A stretch of 64,000 bases of DNA from Luteimonas suaedae (GTDB lineage: Bacteria > Pseudomonadota > Gammaproteobacteria > Xanthomonadales > Xanthomonadaceae), in assembly GCF_008312895.1 (NCBI RefSeq), contig NZ_VSSP01000001.1, forward strand, positions 620,001 through 684,000, in the 5' to 3' direction. Under the pieces are notes generated by a model. The model was given only the letters and a program-made list of their open reading frames with translations. It was not told the origin of the DNA and searched no databases. A program made the position numbers and the translations under genes. Positions 26,756 to 41,385 of this stretch are shown here, piece by piece (the first letter of the stretch is position 1; each line of letters opens with the position of its first letter).

Positions 26756-27699
26756 CGCGCCAGGGCGGCCTGCGGGCGGCGCCAGAGGCGCCAGCGCTGG
26801 CTCCGTGCGATGCGGTAGGCGTCGCCGTCCTCCAGGTCCAGTCGCAGCGATGCCAGGCGCCCTGCCTGCACGGCCTCCAGCGCCGGCGCGAGCCAGGCCT
26901 GCGCGAACAGCTTCAGGTCGCGCAGCGGGCGCAGGTCGATCAGGGTGTCGGCGTCGGGCACGGCGAAGCGCGCCTGCGGCGGCTGCACGCGCAACCCGGC
27001 GGCGGCGGCCAGCGCGCGCAGCGATTCGTCGTCGCCGGCGACGGCGGCGAAGCCGCTGCGCACGCGGTCCGGCAGCACGCCGGCGCCCCAGAACCACAGC
27101 GAGTTCACCGGCGCCAGGCCGCGCTCGATGCGGCGCGCGTTCCACGGATGGTTGTGCAGCACGATCTGGGCCTCGTTGAGCAGCGCGCGCCAGCGCCTGC
27201 CTCCCGATCCTTCAGCCAGGTGCTCGAACAGGTCGGCGCCGAGCGCCTCCGAGGGCGCCGTGAATGCCGGCAGGTCGGCCTGCGGCGGCAGGCGCAGGTA
27301 CCAGCGCGTCGGCACCGGTGCGTCGATCGGAAACCCGGCGTCGCCGAACAGCGGTTTCAGCGGCGGCAGCAGCGCCGCGACGTCCGCGGCGCCCAGCGCC
27401 AGCGCCTCGCCGCAGGCGAGCAGGCGCGCGCCGTTGATGTCGGGGCGGACATAGGCCGGATCCGCGCGCAGCCAGGCCGAGCCGGCGGCGTCGCCGGCAT
27501 CCATCTGCCGGCTCAGCGCGGCGATCGGCCAATGCCGCGGCAGCAGCTCGAAATGGCGCAGCAGCTGGGCGCGATGTCCCGCCTCCCCGGCTGGCAGGCG
27601 GTCGGCGCGCCCCAGCGCGCGCGCGCCGGCGTCGTCCAGGCGCTGTGCGCCGAATCGTTCGGCGGCGGGCAGCAAAAAGACGGCCTGCGCGGCGCCCAT
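26752..27699 (-). CDS. rpfE: RpfE family protein, phosphoglycerate-mutase-like
   Basis: A 315-residue protein of the RpfE family, named from the rpf pathogenicity-regulation locus of Xanthomonas and distantly like cofactor-independent phosphoglycerate mutase. Its biochemical role is not established. Visible blocks are HWPIAALSRQMDAGDA, AWLRADPAYVRPDINGARL, ALLNEAQIVLHNHPWN and NSLWFWGAGVLP. ATG 27699 (MGAAQAVFLLP) is preferred over an in-frame upstream ATG at 27765. It lies between greA and recJ on the same strand, the usual place of rpfE, and overlaps recJ. Confidence 0.85.
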   Translation of the reverse strand: MGAAQAVFLLPAAERFGAQRLDDAGARALGRADRLPAGEAGHRAQLLRHFELLPRHWPIAALSRQMDAGDAAGSAWLRADPAYVRPDINGARLLACGEALALGAADVAALLPPLKPLFGDAGFPIDAPVPTRWYLRLPPQADLPAFTAPSEALGADLFEHLAEGSGGRRWRALLNEAQIVLHNHPWNARRIERGLAPVNSLWFWGAGVLPDRVRSGFAAVAGDDESLRALAAAAGLRVQPPQARFAVPDADTLIDLRPLRDLKLFAQAWLAPALEAVQAGRLASLRLDLEDGDAYRIARSQRWRLWRRPQAALAR

Positions 27700-27730
27700 C
27701 AGGCGCGCACCCTCGGAAGAAAAGCATTCG

Positions 27731-27834
27731 CCACGGACCGGCGCGGATGAACGCCGATAGCGCATATTCGGATCTCGCGCCGGCGAGGTGCCGCCTGGCT
27801 GTCCCGATCCGCGATCATCCGCGCCGATCCGTGG
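27731..27834. repeat. 20-base inverted repeat upstream of rpfE
   Basis: CCACGGACCGGCGCGGATGA at 27731-27750 pairs with 27815-27834 with one mismatch out of 20. It lies in the ~210-base gap between greA and rpfE and has no T-run. It looks like a dispersed intergenic repeat. Confidence 0.6.
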
Positions 27835-27908
27835 CAGGAGCGCTTTCGCGGAACGATGGCGAGGCGCGAGCCGGTCGGGTCGAGGCTCTTCGCCATGCGC
27901 AGGCGGGC

Positions 27909-28393
27909 CTAGCCGTAGCGGACCGAGACGATGTCGTATTCGCGGGTGCCGCCTGGCGCCTCGATGGTCACGGTATCGCCCTCGTGCTTGCCGATCAGCG
28001 CGCGCGCGACCGGCGAAGAGATCGCGATCAGGCCCTGCTTGATGTCGGCTTCCAGGTCGCCGACGATCTGGTAGCGCCGGATGTGGTCGGGAGCGCTCGG
28101 CTCCGACTCGACGTCCTCGAGTTCCACGCGGGCGCCGAAGACTATCTTCGAGCCGGCGTTCAGCGTCGTCACGTCGATGACCTGGGCGTGCGACAACTCG
28201 GACTCGAGCTGCTTGATCCGGCCTTCGATGAATCCCTGCTGCTCGCGGGCGGCATGGTATTCGGCGTTTTCCTTCAGGTCGCCGTGCGCGCGCGCCTCGG
28301 CGATCGCGCTGATCACCGCGGGGCGCTTCACCGACTTCAGCTCGTCCAGTTCGGCGCGCAACCGCTGCGCGCCCTGAACCGTCAATGGTGCTC

Positions 28394-28397
<4 letters not shown>
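27909..28397 (-). CDS. greA: transcription elongation factor GreA
   Basis: Rescues backtracked RNA polymerase by stimulating transcript cleavage. The 162-residue protein has the N-terminal coiled-coil with the acidic tip ([17 protein letters not shown]) and a C-terminal FKBP-like domain (QKGL-type [17 protein letters not shown]). The first residues, [13 protein letters not shown], correspond to the usual MTKYPMTVRGAEKL. Its start overlaps the carB stop by four bases, a coupling common in this lineage. Confidence 0.97.
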
Positions 28398-31639
<3,242 letters not shown>

Positions 31640-31640
31640 G

Positions 31641-32762
31641 TCAACGCGCCTCCATCAGCGCAACGAATCGGTCGAACAGCGGCGCGACGTCGGTCGGGCC
31701 GGGCGAGGCCTCGGGGTGCCCCTGGAAGCTGAACGCGGGCGCATCGGTCAGCTCGATGCCCTGGTTGCTGCCGTCGAACAGCGAACGATGCGTGACGCGC
31801 ACGTTGGCCGGCAGCGTGCTCTCGTCCACGGCGAAGCCGTGGTTCTGCGAGGTGATCATCACCCGGCCGCTGTCGAGGTCCTGCACCGGGTGGTTGGCGC
31901 CGTGGTGACCGAACTTCATCTTCACCGTCCTGGCGCCGGCGGCCAGGCCCAGCAACTGATGGCCGAGGCAGATGCCGAACACCGGGATCTTCCTGGCGAT
32001 GCAGTCGCGGGTCGCGGCGATGGCGTAGTCGCAAGGCTCCGGGTCGCCCGGGCCGTTGGACAGGAACACGCCGTCGGGCCGCAGCGCCAGCACCTCGGCG
32101 AAGGGCGTCTGCGCCGGCACCACGGTGACCGCGCAGCCGCGCTCGGCCAGCATCCGCAGGATGTTGCGCTTGATGCCGTAGTCCCAGACGACGACCTTGA
32201 AGCGCCGCTCCGCCTGCCCGAACGTACCGGCGTCCAGGTCCAGCCTGCCCTCCGTCCAGTCGTAGGACGTACGCGTGCTGACCTCTTTCGCCAGGTCCAT
32301 GCCCTGCAGGCCCGGAAACTTGCGCGCCGCCTCGATCGCATGGTCGACATCGATCTCGCCGGCCATCAACGCGCCGTTCTGGGCGCCGCGGTCGCGCAGC
32401 AGGCGCGTCAGCTTGCGGGTATCGATATCGGCGATGGCGAGCACGCCGCGTTCGCGCAGCCAGTCCGGCAGCGCCCGTTGGCTGCGCCAGCTGCTGGGCC
32501 GGCGCGGCACGTCGCGCACGATCAGGCCGGCGGCCCAGACCTGCGACGCTTCGTCGTCCTGCCCGGTGCAGCCGGTATTGCCGATGTGCGGATAGGTCAG
32601 GGTGACCAGCTGCCGTGCGTAGGAGGGATCGGTGAGGATCTCCTGGTAGCCGGTCATCGCGGTGTTGAACACCACCTCGCCGACCGAAAGGCCGGGCGCG
32701 CCTGCGGAAATGCCCTCGAAGACGGTGCCGTCCTCGAGTGCCAGAATTGCGGGTTGGGTCAC
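31641..32762 (-). CDS. carA: carbamoyl-phosphate synthase, small (glutaminase) subunit
   Basis: Hydrolyses glutamine and passes ammonia to CarB. The 373-residue protein has the small-chain domain ([28 protein letters not shown]) and a class I glutamine amidotransferase domain with catalytic Cys265 in [10 protein letters not shown] and the His/Glu pair in [10 protein letters not shown]. The start is GTG 32762 with AAGG about 8 bases upstream; longer in-frame starts fall in a non-coding repeat region. It is the first gene of a likely carA-carB-greA transcript. Confidence 0.96.
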   Translation of the reverse strand: MTQPAILALEDGTVFEGISAGAPGLSVGEVVFNTAMTGYQEILTDPSYARQLVTLTYPHIGNTGCTGQDDEASQVWAAGLIVRDVPRRPSSWRSQRALPDWLRERGVLAIADIDTRKLTRLLRDRGAQNGALMAGEIDVDHAIEAARKFPGLQGMDLAKEVSTRTSYDWTEGRLDLDAGTFGQAERRFKVVVWDYGIKRNILRMLAERGCAVTVVPAQTPFAEVLALRPDGVFLSNGPGDPEPCDYAIAATRDCIARKIPVFGICLGHQLLGLAAGARTVKMKFGHHGANHPVQDLDSGRVMITSQNHGFAVDESTLPANVRVTHRSLFDGSNQGIELTDAPAFSFQGHPEASPGPTDVAPLFDRFVALMEAR

Positions 32763-33008
32763 GGCGCTCGCCTTGTATGGAGAAACCCTGCCCCGCCGAC
32801 CTGCGGCTGCAGGAAACCGCGGACGTGGCTTCGATCCAGTCCGGGCGGCGGTCATCAGGCGAGCGGGAATTGTACCGATGCCCCCCGCAAAAGGAAACGC
32901 CCGTCCGCCTGCTGCGCACGCGGGATTCAGCGATGAGGCGGCGGCCGAACGCTTCGACGCGGCGCTGGATCGGCCCCAGCGCCGACATTCACTCCCTTCG
33001 CCCACCTC

Positions 33009-33148
33009 TGTAGGAGGGGCTTCAGCCCCGACCCGCCGAAGATCGCGGCGCGGCAACAGGGAGCGGACGGTGCCGGCTGCGAGCTGCTTGCGTGATTCTT
33101 TTCCGCGCTCCGCTCGTTCGCGGGGTCGGGGCTGAAGCCCCTCCTACA
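33009..33148. repeat. perfect 24-base inverted repeat in a 420-base gap
   Basis: There is no gene from 32763 to 33185. Within it, 33009-33032 (beginning TGTAGGAGGGGCTTCAGC) is exactly complementary to 33125-33148, around a 92-base centre. The arm (TGTAGGAG...CAGCCCC type) resembles the REP-like repeats common in Stenotrophomonas and Lysobacter relatives. The rest of the gap, including the carA promoter region, shows nothing I can assign. Confidence 0.75.
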
Positions 33149-33185
33149 AGGACAGCGGGGTATGGAGAGCGAACGTCGATAGGTC

Positions 33186-33902
33186 CTAGGCGAACAGCAG
33201 ATCGCGCAACCGGTACCGGCCTGCCGGGCGGCCATGCAGGCGGATCGCCGCGGCCAGCGCGCCGCGGGCGAAGATGTCACGGTCGCTGGCGCGGTGGATC
33301 AGCTCGATGCGTTCGCCGATGCCGCTGAACTGCACCGTGTGCTCGCCGACGATGTCGCCGGCGCGCAGGCTGGCGTAGCGCGCCTCGGCCCCGCCCCGCT
33401 GCGCCGAGGCGCCCAGCACCAGCGCGGTGCCCGACGGCGCGTCCTGCTTGTGCACGTGGTGGGCCTCGACGATGTCGCAATCCCAGCCGTGGAGGGCGCC
33501 GGCGGCGCGCTCGACCAGTTCGTCCAGCACCGCCACGCCGAGGCTGAAGTTGGCCGCCGACAGCACCGCGATCCGCTCCGCGGCCGCGTCCAGCGCGTCC
33601 TGTTGCGCCTGCGCCAGCCCGGTGGTGCCGGAGACGAATCCGGCGCCGCGTTCGAGGCACAGCGCCAGGATCGCGCCGAGCCCCTCGGGCAGGCTGAAGT
33701 CGATCGCGACATCGAACGCCGGCACCCCGTGCAGTTCGGTGGTGGCGAACTGCGGCACGCCGTCGATCACGCGTTGATCGACCGTGCGCGACACCGCGGC
33801 GACCGGCAGGCAGTCGTCGCGCCCGGCGCACAGGCGCAGCAGCGCCTGGCCCATGCGGCCGGAGGCGCCGTGGATCAGCAGTCGGGCGGGAGCGTCGGGC
33901 AT
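33186..33902 (-). CDS. dapB: 4-hydroxy-tetrahydrodipicolinate reductase
   Basis: NAD(P)H-dependent step of lysine and diaminopimelate synthesis. The 238-residue protein has the cofactor motif GASGRMGQ at residues 12-19, VSGTTGL near 90, and the active-site EAHHVHKQDAPSGTA with the catalytic His pair (148-149) and Lys152. It is shorter than the E. coli enzyme (273), as is usual in this lineage. It stands between carA and dnaJ on the same strand. Confidence 0.96.
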   Translation of the reverse strand: MPDAPARLLIHGASGRMGQALLRLCAGRDDCLPVAAVSRTVDQRVIDGVPQFATTELHGVPAFDVAIDFSLPEGLGAILALCLERGAGFVSGTTGLAQAQQDALDAAAERIAVLSAANFSLGVAVLDELVERAAGALHGWDCDIVEAHHVHKQDAPSGTALVLGASAQRGGAEARYASLRAGDIVGEHTVQFSGIGERIELIHRASDRDIFARGALAAAIRLHGRPAGRYRLRDLLFA

Positions 33903-33954
33903 CGGCGCAGGCTACCGGCGGTAGCCCGGCACGACAAGCCGCAAACGACGCCTG

Positions 33955-34026
33955 CCCGTAGAGCGGAGCTTGCTCCGCTACCTGGGCTCCGGAGTCCGTG
34001 CAGCCGAGCAAGCTCGGCTCTACGGG
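33955..34026. repeat. REP-like palindrome between dnaJ and dapB
   Basis: CCCGTAGAGC (33955-33964) pairs with GCTCTACGGG (34017-34026), with a second inner hairpin GAGCGGAGCTTGCTCCGCT. A related copy, beginning CCCCGTAGAGCGGCGCTTG, lies at about 38105-38170 between hrcA and grpE. Confidence 0.65.
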
Positions 34027-34048
34027 GTGCGGATGAGCCGTTGCGGGC

Positions 34049-35185
34049 TCAAGAGGTCATGCGTTCCCAGAAGCCGCGTACGCCATCGACGAAGGTGCTG
34101 GATTTCGGCGAATGGCGGCGCGCGGCACCGTCGCCGGCGAAGGTGGCCTCGAACTGCTGCAGCAGCTCGCGCTGCTCGGTGGTCAGGTTGACCGGGGTCT
34201 CGACCACCACCTTGCAGAAGAGGTCACCGGGCTTGCGGCTGCGCACCGAGCGCACGCCCTTGTCGCGCAGGCGGAACACCCTGCCGGTCTGGGTCTCGGC
34301 GGGAACCCGGATCTCCGCCTCGCCGCCGAGGGTCGGCACGCGCACCGTGTCGCCGAGCGCCGCCTGCGAGATGCGGATCGGCACCTCGCAGTGCAGGTCG
34401 TCGCCGTCGCGCACGAAGAACTCGTGCTCGCGCACCCGCACCTCGACATAGAGGTCGCCCGGCGGCGAGCCGCCGGGGCCGGCCTCGCCCTCGCCCGCCA
34501 GGCGGATGCGGTCGCCGGAGTCGACCCCGGCCGGAATCTTCACCGACAGCACCTTCTCCTCTTCGACGCGACCCGCGCCGCGGCAGGTCCGGCAGGGGTT
34601 GCTGATCACCTGGCCGCGCCCGCCGCAATGCGGGCAGGCCTGCTGCATGGTGAAGATGCCGCGCTGGATGCGCACCTGGCCGCGTCCGTGGCAGGTACCG
34701 CAGGTGTCGATGCGGCCGTCCTCCGAGCCGGACCCGGCGCAGTCGCCGCAGGCCGCCAGGGTCGGCAGCTCGATGCGCTTCTCGGCGCCGGCCACGGCCT
34801 CCTCGAGGTCCAGTTCCAGCACGTAGCCGACATCGGCGCCACGGCGTGGCCCGCCACGCGTCGCGCCGCCGCCGAAGATGTTGCCGAAGATGTCGCCGAA
34901 GATATCGCCCATGTCGGCGAAGCCGGCGCCGCCCGGGCCGGCATTGCCGCCGCCCATGCCGTGCTCGAAGGCGGCATGTCCGTACTGGTCGTACATGCGG
35001 CGCTTGCCGCCGTCGGACAGGACTTCGTAGGCCTCCTTGCATTCCTTGAACGCCGCCTCGGAATCCGCGTTGCCGGGATTGCGATCCGGATGGTGCTTCA
35101 TCGCGCAGCGGCGGTAGGCCTTCTTCAGGTCCTCCTCGCTGGCGTTCCGGGGCACGCCCAGGATTTCGTAGTAGTCGCGTTTCAT
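34049..35185 (-). CDS. dnaJ: chaperone DnaJ
   Basis: Co-chaperone that delivers substrates to DnaK and stimulates its ATPase. The 378-residue protein has the J domain with the essential HPD in [11 protein letters not shown] (residues 32-34 or so), a Gly/Phe-rich linker ([23 protein letters not shown]), four CXXCXGXG zinc motifs ([32 protein letters not shown]) and the C-terminal substrate domains. Normal type I DnaJ. It is downstream of dnaK, with a repeat-filled gap of 130 bases. Confidence 0.98.
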   Translation of the reverse strand: MKRDYYEILGVPRNASEEDLKKAYRRCAMKHHPDRNPGNADSEAAFKECKEAYEVLSDGGKRRMYDQYGHAAFEHGMGGGNAGPGGAGFADMGDIFGDIFGNIFGGGATRGGPRRGADVGYVLELDLEEAVAGAEKRIELPTLAACGDCAGSGSEDGRIDTCGTCHGRGQVRIQRGIFTMQQACPHCGGRGQVISNPCRTCRGAGRVEEEKVLSVKIPAGVDSGDRIRLAGEGEAGPGGSPPGDLYVEVRVREHEFFVRDGDDLHCEVPIRISQAALGDTVRVPTLGGEAEIRVPAETQTGRVFRLRDKGVRSVRSRKPGDLFCKVVVETPVNLTTEQRELLQQFEATFAGDGAARRHSPKSSTFVDGVRGFWERMTS

Positions 35186-35208
35186 GGGGCCGTGATTGGT
35201 GATTCGTG

Positions 35209-35302
35209 ATTGGTGATTCGCAGAAGCAAAAGCCTGTCAGGCGACCGGGATTCAAACGGCGGCAAGAGCGGAGCCGAAGCCCCGCTCTTGCGAATCACCA
35301 AT
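35209..35302. repeat. heptamer-type repeats and nested hairpin between dnaK and dnaJ
   Basis: ATTGGTGATTCGCA (35209-35222) is exactly complementary to 35289-35302. Inside lies a 9-bp stem CAAGAGCGG (35263-35271) with CCGCTCTTG (35282-35290). Further GTGATTC/GAATCAC units stand on both sides. The structure would sit in the dnaK-dnaJ message and could set the ratio of the two, but that is inference. Confidence 0.65.
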
Positions 35303-35315
35303 CCCGAATCACGAA

Positions 35316-37247
<1,932 letters not shown>

Positions 37248-37316
37248 GAGTGGTTCCCTCTGGAATTTCTGGTTCTGGAATATGGACTTGGCGGGCCAGC
37301 CGCCGACTGTGGTTAT

Positions 37317-37342
37317 CTGGGGGCTGCGCCGCGCGCTTCAAG
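37317..37342 (-). promoter_or_regulatory. possible sigma-32 promoter upstream of dnaK
   Basis: On the minus strand CTTGAA (37342-37337) is followed after 14 bases by CCCCAG (37322-37317), close to the heat-shock consensus CTTGAA-N13-15-CCCCAT. The spacing is identical to that before grpE. It lies 70 bases upstream of the dnaK start. Confidence 0.55.
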
Positions 37343-37434
37343 CGCCGCGGCGCCGCGCCGCCCTCGGTCCGGCACCCGGTGGACGGCTCGCCGCGCGCCG
37401 GCTGTCGACGGAAACCGAGCGTCGCCCACCCGCG

Positions 37435-37971
37435 TCAGTCGTGCCTGGCGACCACCACGAGCGCCGGGCGCAGCAGCCGTTCATTCAGCTTGTAGCCCTT
37501 CTGGAACAGCTGCACGATCGCGCCGGGCGCGACCTCCTGCGTCTCGACCACGCTCATCGCCTGGTGCCGCTCCGGGTCGAAGGCCTCGCCGACCGTCGGC
37601 GCAACCTCGACCAGGCCGTTGCCCTCGGCGACCTTGTGCAGCTGGCGCAGGGTGAGCTCGACCCCGGCCCGCAGCGGGTCGCCCTCGGGCGCGGTCGCCA
37701 GCCCCGCTTCCAGGCTGTCGAACACCGGCAGCAGGTCGCTCAGCAGGCGCTCGTTGGCGAAGCGGCGGGCGGCCTCGACGTCGCGCGCCAGGCGCTTGCG
37801 CTGGTTGTCCAGGTCGGCGCGCTCGATCAGCGACTGTGCCCGCAGCTGCTCCAGTTCGCCCTGCAGCGCCTCGATCCGGTCCTGTAGAGCGATCTCACCC
37901 TGGTCCACGTCCCGCGCCTGGTCCTCCGGCGCCTGCCCGCCGGCGTCGTTTTCGTTCGGTTGGTTGCTCAT
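37435..37971 (-). CDS. grpE: nucleotide exchange factor GrpE
   Basis: Releases ADP from DnaK. The 178-residue protein starts at ATG 37971 (MSNQPNEND), has an acidic disordered N-terminus, a long coiled-coil (about 30-80, [24 protein letters not shown]), then [17 protein letters not shown] and the C-terminal beta domain with [12 protein letters not shown] and [19 protein letters not shown] sequence. An in-frame extension to 38169 is not used, because a heat-shock promoter lies inside it. Confidence 0.96.
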   Translation of the reverse strand: MSNQPNENDAGGQAPEDQARDVDQGEIALQDRIEALQGELEQLRAQSLIERADLDNQRKRLARDVEAARRFANERLLSDLLPVFDSLEAGLATAPEGDPLRAGVELTLRQLHKVAEGNGLVEVAPTVGEAFDPERHQAMSVVETQEVAPGAIVQLFQKGYKLNERLLRPALVVVARHD

Positions 37972-38014
37972 TTCCCGTTCCGTGGCGGTCGTTCGGCCGC
38001 CGCAGTGCGCAGCA

Positions 38015-38040
38015 ATGGGGTTGAACGATCGGGATTCAAG
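38015..38040 (-). promoter_or_regulatory. sigma-32 heat-shock promoter before grpE
   Basis: CTTGAA (38040-38035) and CCCCAT (38020-38015) on the minus strand, spaced by 14 bases, match the heat-shock sigma-factor consensus well. Transcription would start about 35 bases before the grpE ATG, giving a grpE-dnaK-dnaJ message independent of hrcA. Confidence 0.8.
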
Positions 38041-38184
38041 GGCGCGTGACGCGCGTGCGGACAGGATGTTCGCGCCGCCAGCGGCGGGCCGATGCGTCGA
38101 ACCCGTCTCAGTCCCCCGTAGAGCGGCGCTTGCGCCGCCTGCCGTCTCCGGAGCCTCGCAGCGGAGCAAGCCAGTTCGACAGAC

Positions 38185-39240
38185 TCAGCCGCCGCGCGAG
38201 GATTCCAGCGCGGCGCCGAGCACATCGGCCGTGGCCTGCACCACCGGGATGACCCGGTCGTAGGCCATGCGGGTCGGCCCGATCACGCCGAGCACGCCCA
38301 GCACCTGCCCCGAGGACCCGTACGGCGCCGAAACCAGCGAGACCCCCTCGAGCGACGCCAGGCCGGTCTCCTCGCCGATGAAGATGCGCACGCCGGGCGC
38401 GCCGGCCGTGCGCTCGAGCAGTTGCAGGATTTCGCGCTTGCGCGTGAACGCGTCGAACAGGTCGCGCAGCCGATCCAGGTCCGACAGGTCCTGCAGCCCC
38501 ATCAACCGGGTCTGGCCGGCGACCACCATGTCCTCGCCGCCCTCGGGGGCCAGCGCCTGCTCGGCCAGCTCGACGGTATGCGCCAGCAGGTTCTCCATCT
38601 CGCTGCGCACCGTGCGCATCTCCTGCACCAGGGTGGCGCGGATGTCGGCCAGCGAACGGCCGGCGAAATGGGCATTGAGGTAGTTCGCCACCCGTTCGAG
38701 CTCCCCCGGCTCGTAGCTGCGGCGGGTCTGGATCAGCCGGTTTTGCACCTCATTGTCGGCGAACACCAGGATCGCCATGACCCGCTGGTTGTCGATCGCC
38801 ACGAAGTCGATGTAGCGGAACGCGAACTGCTCGCGCCGCGGCACGCTGACCACGCCGACGAAATGCGTCATCGCCGACACCAGTTCCGAGGCGCTGCCGA
38901 GCAGCGACTGGGTGCCGATCCCGATCGGCAGCTCGGTACGCAGCCGCGCGACCTCCTTCTCCGGCAGCGGCTTGAGCTGCAGCAGCGAATCGACGAACAC
39001 CCGGTAGCCCTGCGCGGTGGGCACGCGCCCGGCCGAGGTGTGCGGCGTGCTCAGCAGGCCGCTGTCCTCCAGGTCGGCGAGGATGTTGCGGATCGTCGCC
39101 GCGCTGACGTCGAGGCCGGCGTGCCGGGCCAGCGTCTGCGAACCGACCGGCTCGCCGTTGTGGATATGGCGCGCGATCAATGTGCGCAGCAGCTGCCGAG
39201 CACGCGGGTCGAGCCTGTCGGCGGTATCGGTGGCGGCCAT
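38185..39240 (-). CDS. hrcA: heat-inducible transcription repressor HrcA
   Basis: Repressor that binds CIRCE elements of chaperone genes. The 351-residue protein has the N-terminal winged helix (DPRARQLLRTLIARHIHNGEPVGS, SAATIRNILADLEDSGLL, PHTSAGRVPTAQGYRVFVD) and the C-terminal GAF-like domain ending in IGPTRMAYDRVIPVV. ATG 39240 is the start; longer frames run antisense to recN. I searched by eye for TTAGCACTC-N9-GAGTGCTAA in 37972-38184 and 39241-39427 and saw none, so its CIRCE target (often groESL) is elsewhere. It is divergent from recN. Confidence 0.96.
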   Translation of the reverse strand: MAATDTADRLDPRARQLLRTLIARHIHNGEPVGSQTLARHAGLDVSAATIRNILADLEDSGLLSTPHTSAGRVPTAQGYRVFVDSLLQLKPLPEKEVARLRTELPIGIGTQSLLGSASELVSAMTHFVGVVSVPRREQFAFRYIDFVAIDNQRVMAILVFADNEVQNRLIQTRRSYEPGELERVANYLNAHFAGRSLADIRATLVQEMRTVRSEMENLLAHTVELAEQALAPEGGEDMVVAGQTRLMGLQDLSDLDRLRDLFDAFTRKREILQLLERTAGAPGVRIFIGEETGLASLEGVSLVSAPYGSSGQVLGVLGVIGPTRMAYDRVIPVVQATADVLGAALESSRGG

Positions 39241-39427
39241 GACGCCCGGTATACGGTCCCGGCCGCGCTCGCGCAAGCCGCCGCGGCCGCGCCGCCGCTG
39301 CGCCGGGGTTCCGGCCGGCCCAGCGCCTCGGCCGTCGCGCCGCCTGCGACCGGTGGCTGCGACGCTAGCGGCCGTCCGGTCCTGGCGACCGCTTGGCCCC
39401 GTCGGTTCCGCGCTGCACAATCCGCAC

Positions 39428-41089
39428 ATGCTCATCCGTCTCGCCATCCGCGATTTCGCCGTCGCCAGCGCCAGTGAACTCGAGTTCGGTCCCGGCATGA
39501 CCGCGATCTCCGGCGAAACCGGCGCCGGCAAGTCGCTGCTGGTCGATGCGCTGGGGTTCCTGTCCGGCCTGCGCGCCGACAGCGGCATGGTCCGGCACGG
39601 CGCGACGCGCGCCGAGCTGAGCGCCGAGTTCGACCTGGATGACGCGCCGGCGGCGCTGGCCTGGCTGCGGGCGCAGGAATTCGACGACGGCAACGCCTGC
39701 CAGCTGCGCCGCACCTTGCGCGCCGACGGCGGCTCGCGGGCCTGGATCAACGGCCGGCCGGCGACGCTGTCGCAGCTTGGCGAACTGGCCGGGCACCTGG
39801 TGGAGATCCACGGCCAGCACGAGCATCAGGCCCTGCTCTCGCGCGGCAGCCAACTCGCTCTGCTCGATGCCTACGGCCGCCACGACCCCCTGCTCGACCG
39901 GGTCGCGGCGGCGGCGGCGGCCTGGTCCGGCCTGCTGCGCGAGCGCGAGACCTTGTCGCACGGTGGCGACGTCGGCGAGCGCCGCGACTGGCTGGCGCAC
40001 CAGCTGCAGGAACTGGAGAACGAGGCGCTGGACGCCGACGCCATCGCCGAACTGGACGCCGGCCATCGCCGCCAGGCCCATGCCGCCGCGCTCATCACCG
40101 CCTGCGAGACGACCCTGGCCGCGCTCGGTGAGGAGCACTCGCTGTCGCGCCAGCTGCAGCGCCTGCGCGGCGAACTGGCGCGGGTCCGGGAGCACGAACC
40201 GCGGCTGGGCGAGGTCGACGCGATGCTCGAAGCCGCCGGCATCCAGCTCGACGAGGCGCAGCTGCTGCTGCAACGCGTGCGCGACGACCTGGATCTGGAT
40301 CCCGGCCGGCTGGAGGAGTTCGAGCGTCGCCTCGGCCGCCTGCACGACCTCGCCCGCAAGCACCGCGTCGCGCCCGAATCGCTGGCCGCGCATCGCGACG
40401 CGCTCGCCGCGGAACTCGAGGCGCTGGAACGCGCCGGCGCGCGCCTGGGCGCGCTCGACGGCGAGATCGAGGCGGCGGCGGCGCACTGGCGCCAGGCCGC
40501 GGCGGAACTGGGCCGGGCGCGCAGGAAGGCCGCCGACGCTCTCGGCCGCGCCACCAGTGCACTGATCGCGGAGCTCGGCATGGCTGGCGGCCGCTTCGAA
40601 ATCGCACTCGAGCCGCAGCCGGAACCACGGCCCGACCCGCAGGGTGCCGAACGCGCCGAATTCCTGGTCTCCGCCAACGCCGGGCAGCCGCCGCGGCCGC
40701 TGCGCAAGGTCGCCTCGGGCGGCGAGCTGTCGCGCATCTCGCTGGCGATCGAGGTCGCGGCGCTGGGGCTGGACGCGGTGCCGACGATGGTGTTCGACGA
40801 GGTCGACTCCGGCATCGGCGGCGCCGTGGCCGGGATCGTCGGCCAGAAGCTGCGTGCGCTGGGCGAAAGCCGGCAGGTGCTGTGCGTCACCCACCTGCCG
40901 CAGGTCGCGGCGCAGGGACATGCGCATTATCTGGTCAGCAAGTCGGTCGAGTCCGGGGTGACCGAGAGCGAAGTCCGGCGGCTGGACGCCCGCCAGCGCC
41001 AGGAGGAACTGGCGCGGATGCTCGGCGGCGTCGAGGTCAGCCGCGAGGCGCGGGCGGCGGCGAAGCGGCTGTTGGCGGAGGTGGTTTGA
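39428..41089 (+). CDS. recN: DNA repair protein RecN
   Basis: SMC-like ATPase acting in double-strand-break repair. The 553-residue protein has the Walker A GETGAGKSLLVDAL near residue 31, the long central coiled-coil, the ABC signature KVASGGELSRISLA near 430 and Walker B MVFDEVDSGIGG near 455. The start is ATG 39428 (MLIRLAIRDFA). The frame is open for another 400 bases upstream but that is antisense to hrcA. No LexA box was recognised in the 187-base divergent gap. Confidence 0.96.
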   Translation: MLIRLAIRDFAVASASELEFGPGMTAISGETGAGKSLLVDALGFLSGLRADSGMVRHGATRAELSAEFDLDDAPAALAWLRAQEFDDGNACQLRRTLRADGGSRAWINGRPATLSQLGELAGHLVEIHGQHEHQALLSRGSQLALLDAYGRHDPLLDRVAAAAAAWSGLLRERETLSHGGDVGERRDWLAHQLQELENEALDADAIAELDAGHRRQAHAAALITACETTLAALGEEHSLSRQLQRLRGELARVREHEPRLGEVDAMLEAAGIQLDEAQLLLQRVRDDLDLDPGRLEEFERRLGRLHDLARKHRVAPESLAAHRDALAAELEALERAGARLGALDGEIEAAAAHWRQAAAELGRARRKAADALGRATSALIAELGMAGGRFEIALEPQPEPRPDPQGAERAEFLVSANAGQPPRPLRKVASGGELSRISLAIEVAALGLDAVPTMVFDEVDSGIGGAVAGIVGQKLRALGESRQVLCVTHLPQVAAQGHAHYLVSKSVESGVTESEVRRLDARQRQEELARMLGGVEVSREARAAAKRLLAEVV

Positions 41090-41101
41090 GGGCCGGGATT
41101 G

Positions 41102-41186
41102 GTGATTCGTGATTCGTGATTCGTGATTCGGGGATCGGGGATCGGGGATCGGGGATCGGGGATCGGGGATCGGGGATCGGGGATCG
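41102..41186. repeat. tandem 7-base repeat array downstream of recN
   Basis: Four GTGATTC units (41102-41129) and one base are followed by eight GGGATCG units (41131-41186), a perfect 7-base period. The remainder of the 296-base gap between recN and fur (41090-41385) holds a CGTCATCCCGGCGCAGGCC-type sequence near 41223 and no gene. The array could mutate in length by slippage. Confidence 0.9.
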
Positions 41187-41385
41187 GGACGGCAGGATCG
41201 CGCTCGCCGGCGACCTGTCAACCGTCATCCCGGCGCAGGCCGGGATCCATGTCGGACGCCACGGGAAGGGCTAAGGTGAAGGTGGATGACCAGCCTTCGG
41301 CGGTTGAAGTACTTCGGCCTACGCCTGTATGACGAGCAAGGGCACGACGCTTTTTTTGCGCCTTCTCGAGCCCGAAGTCCCCGCC

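Noticed and set aside
37972..39427. CIRCE operator near hrcA/grpE
   Set aside because: No TTAGCACTC with spaced GAGTGCTAA is visible in either intergenic gap.
41102..41186. CRISPR array
   Set aside because: The units are 7 bases with no spacers and no cas genes are present.
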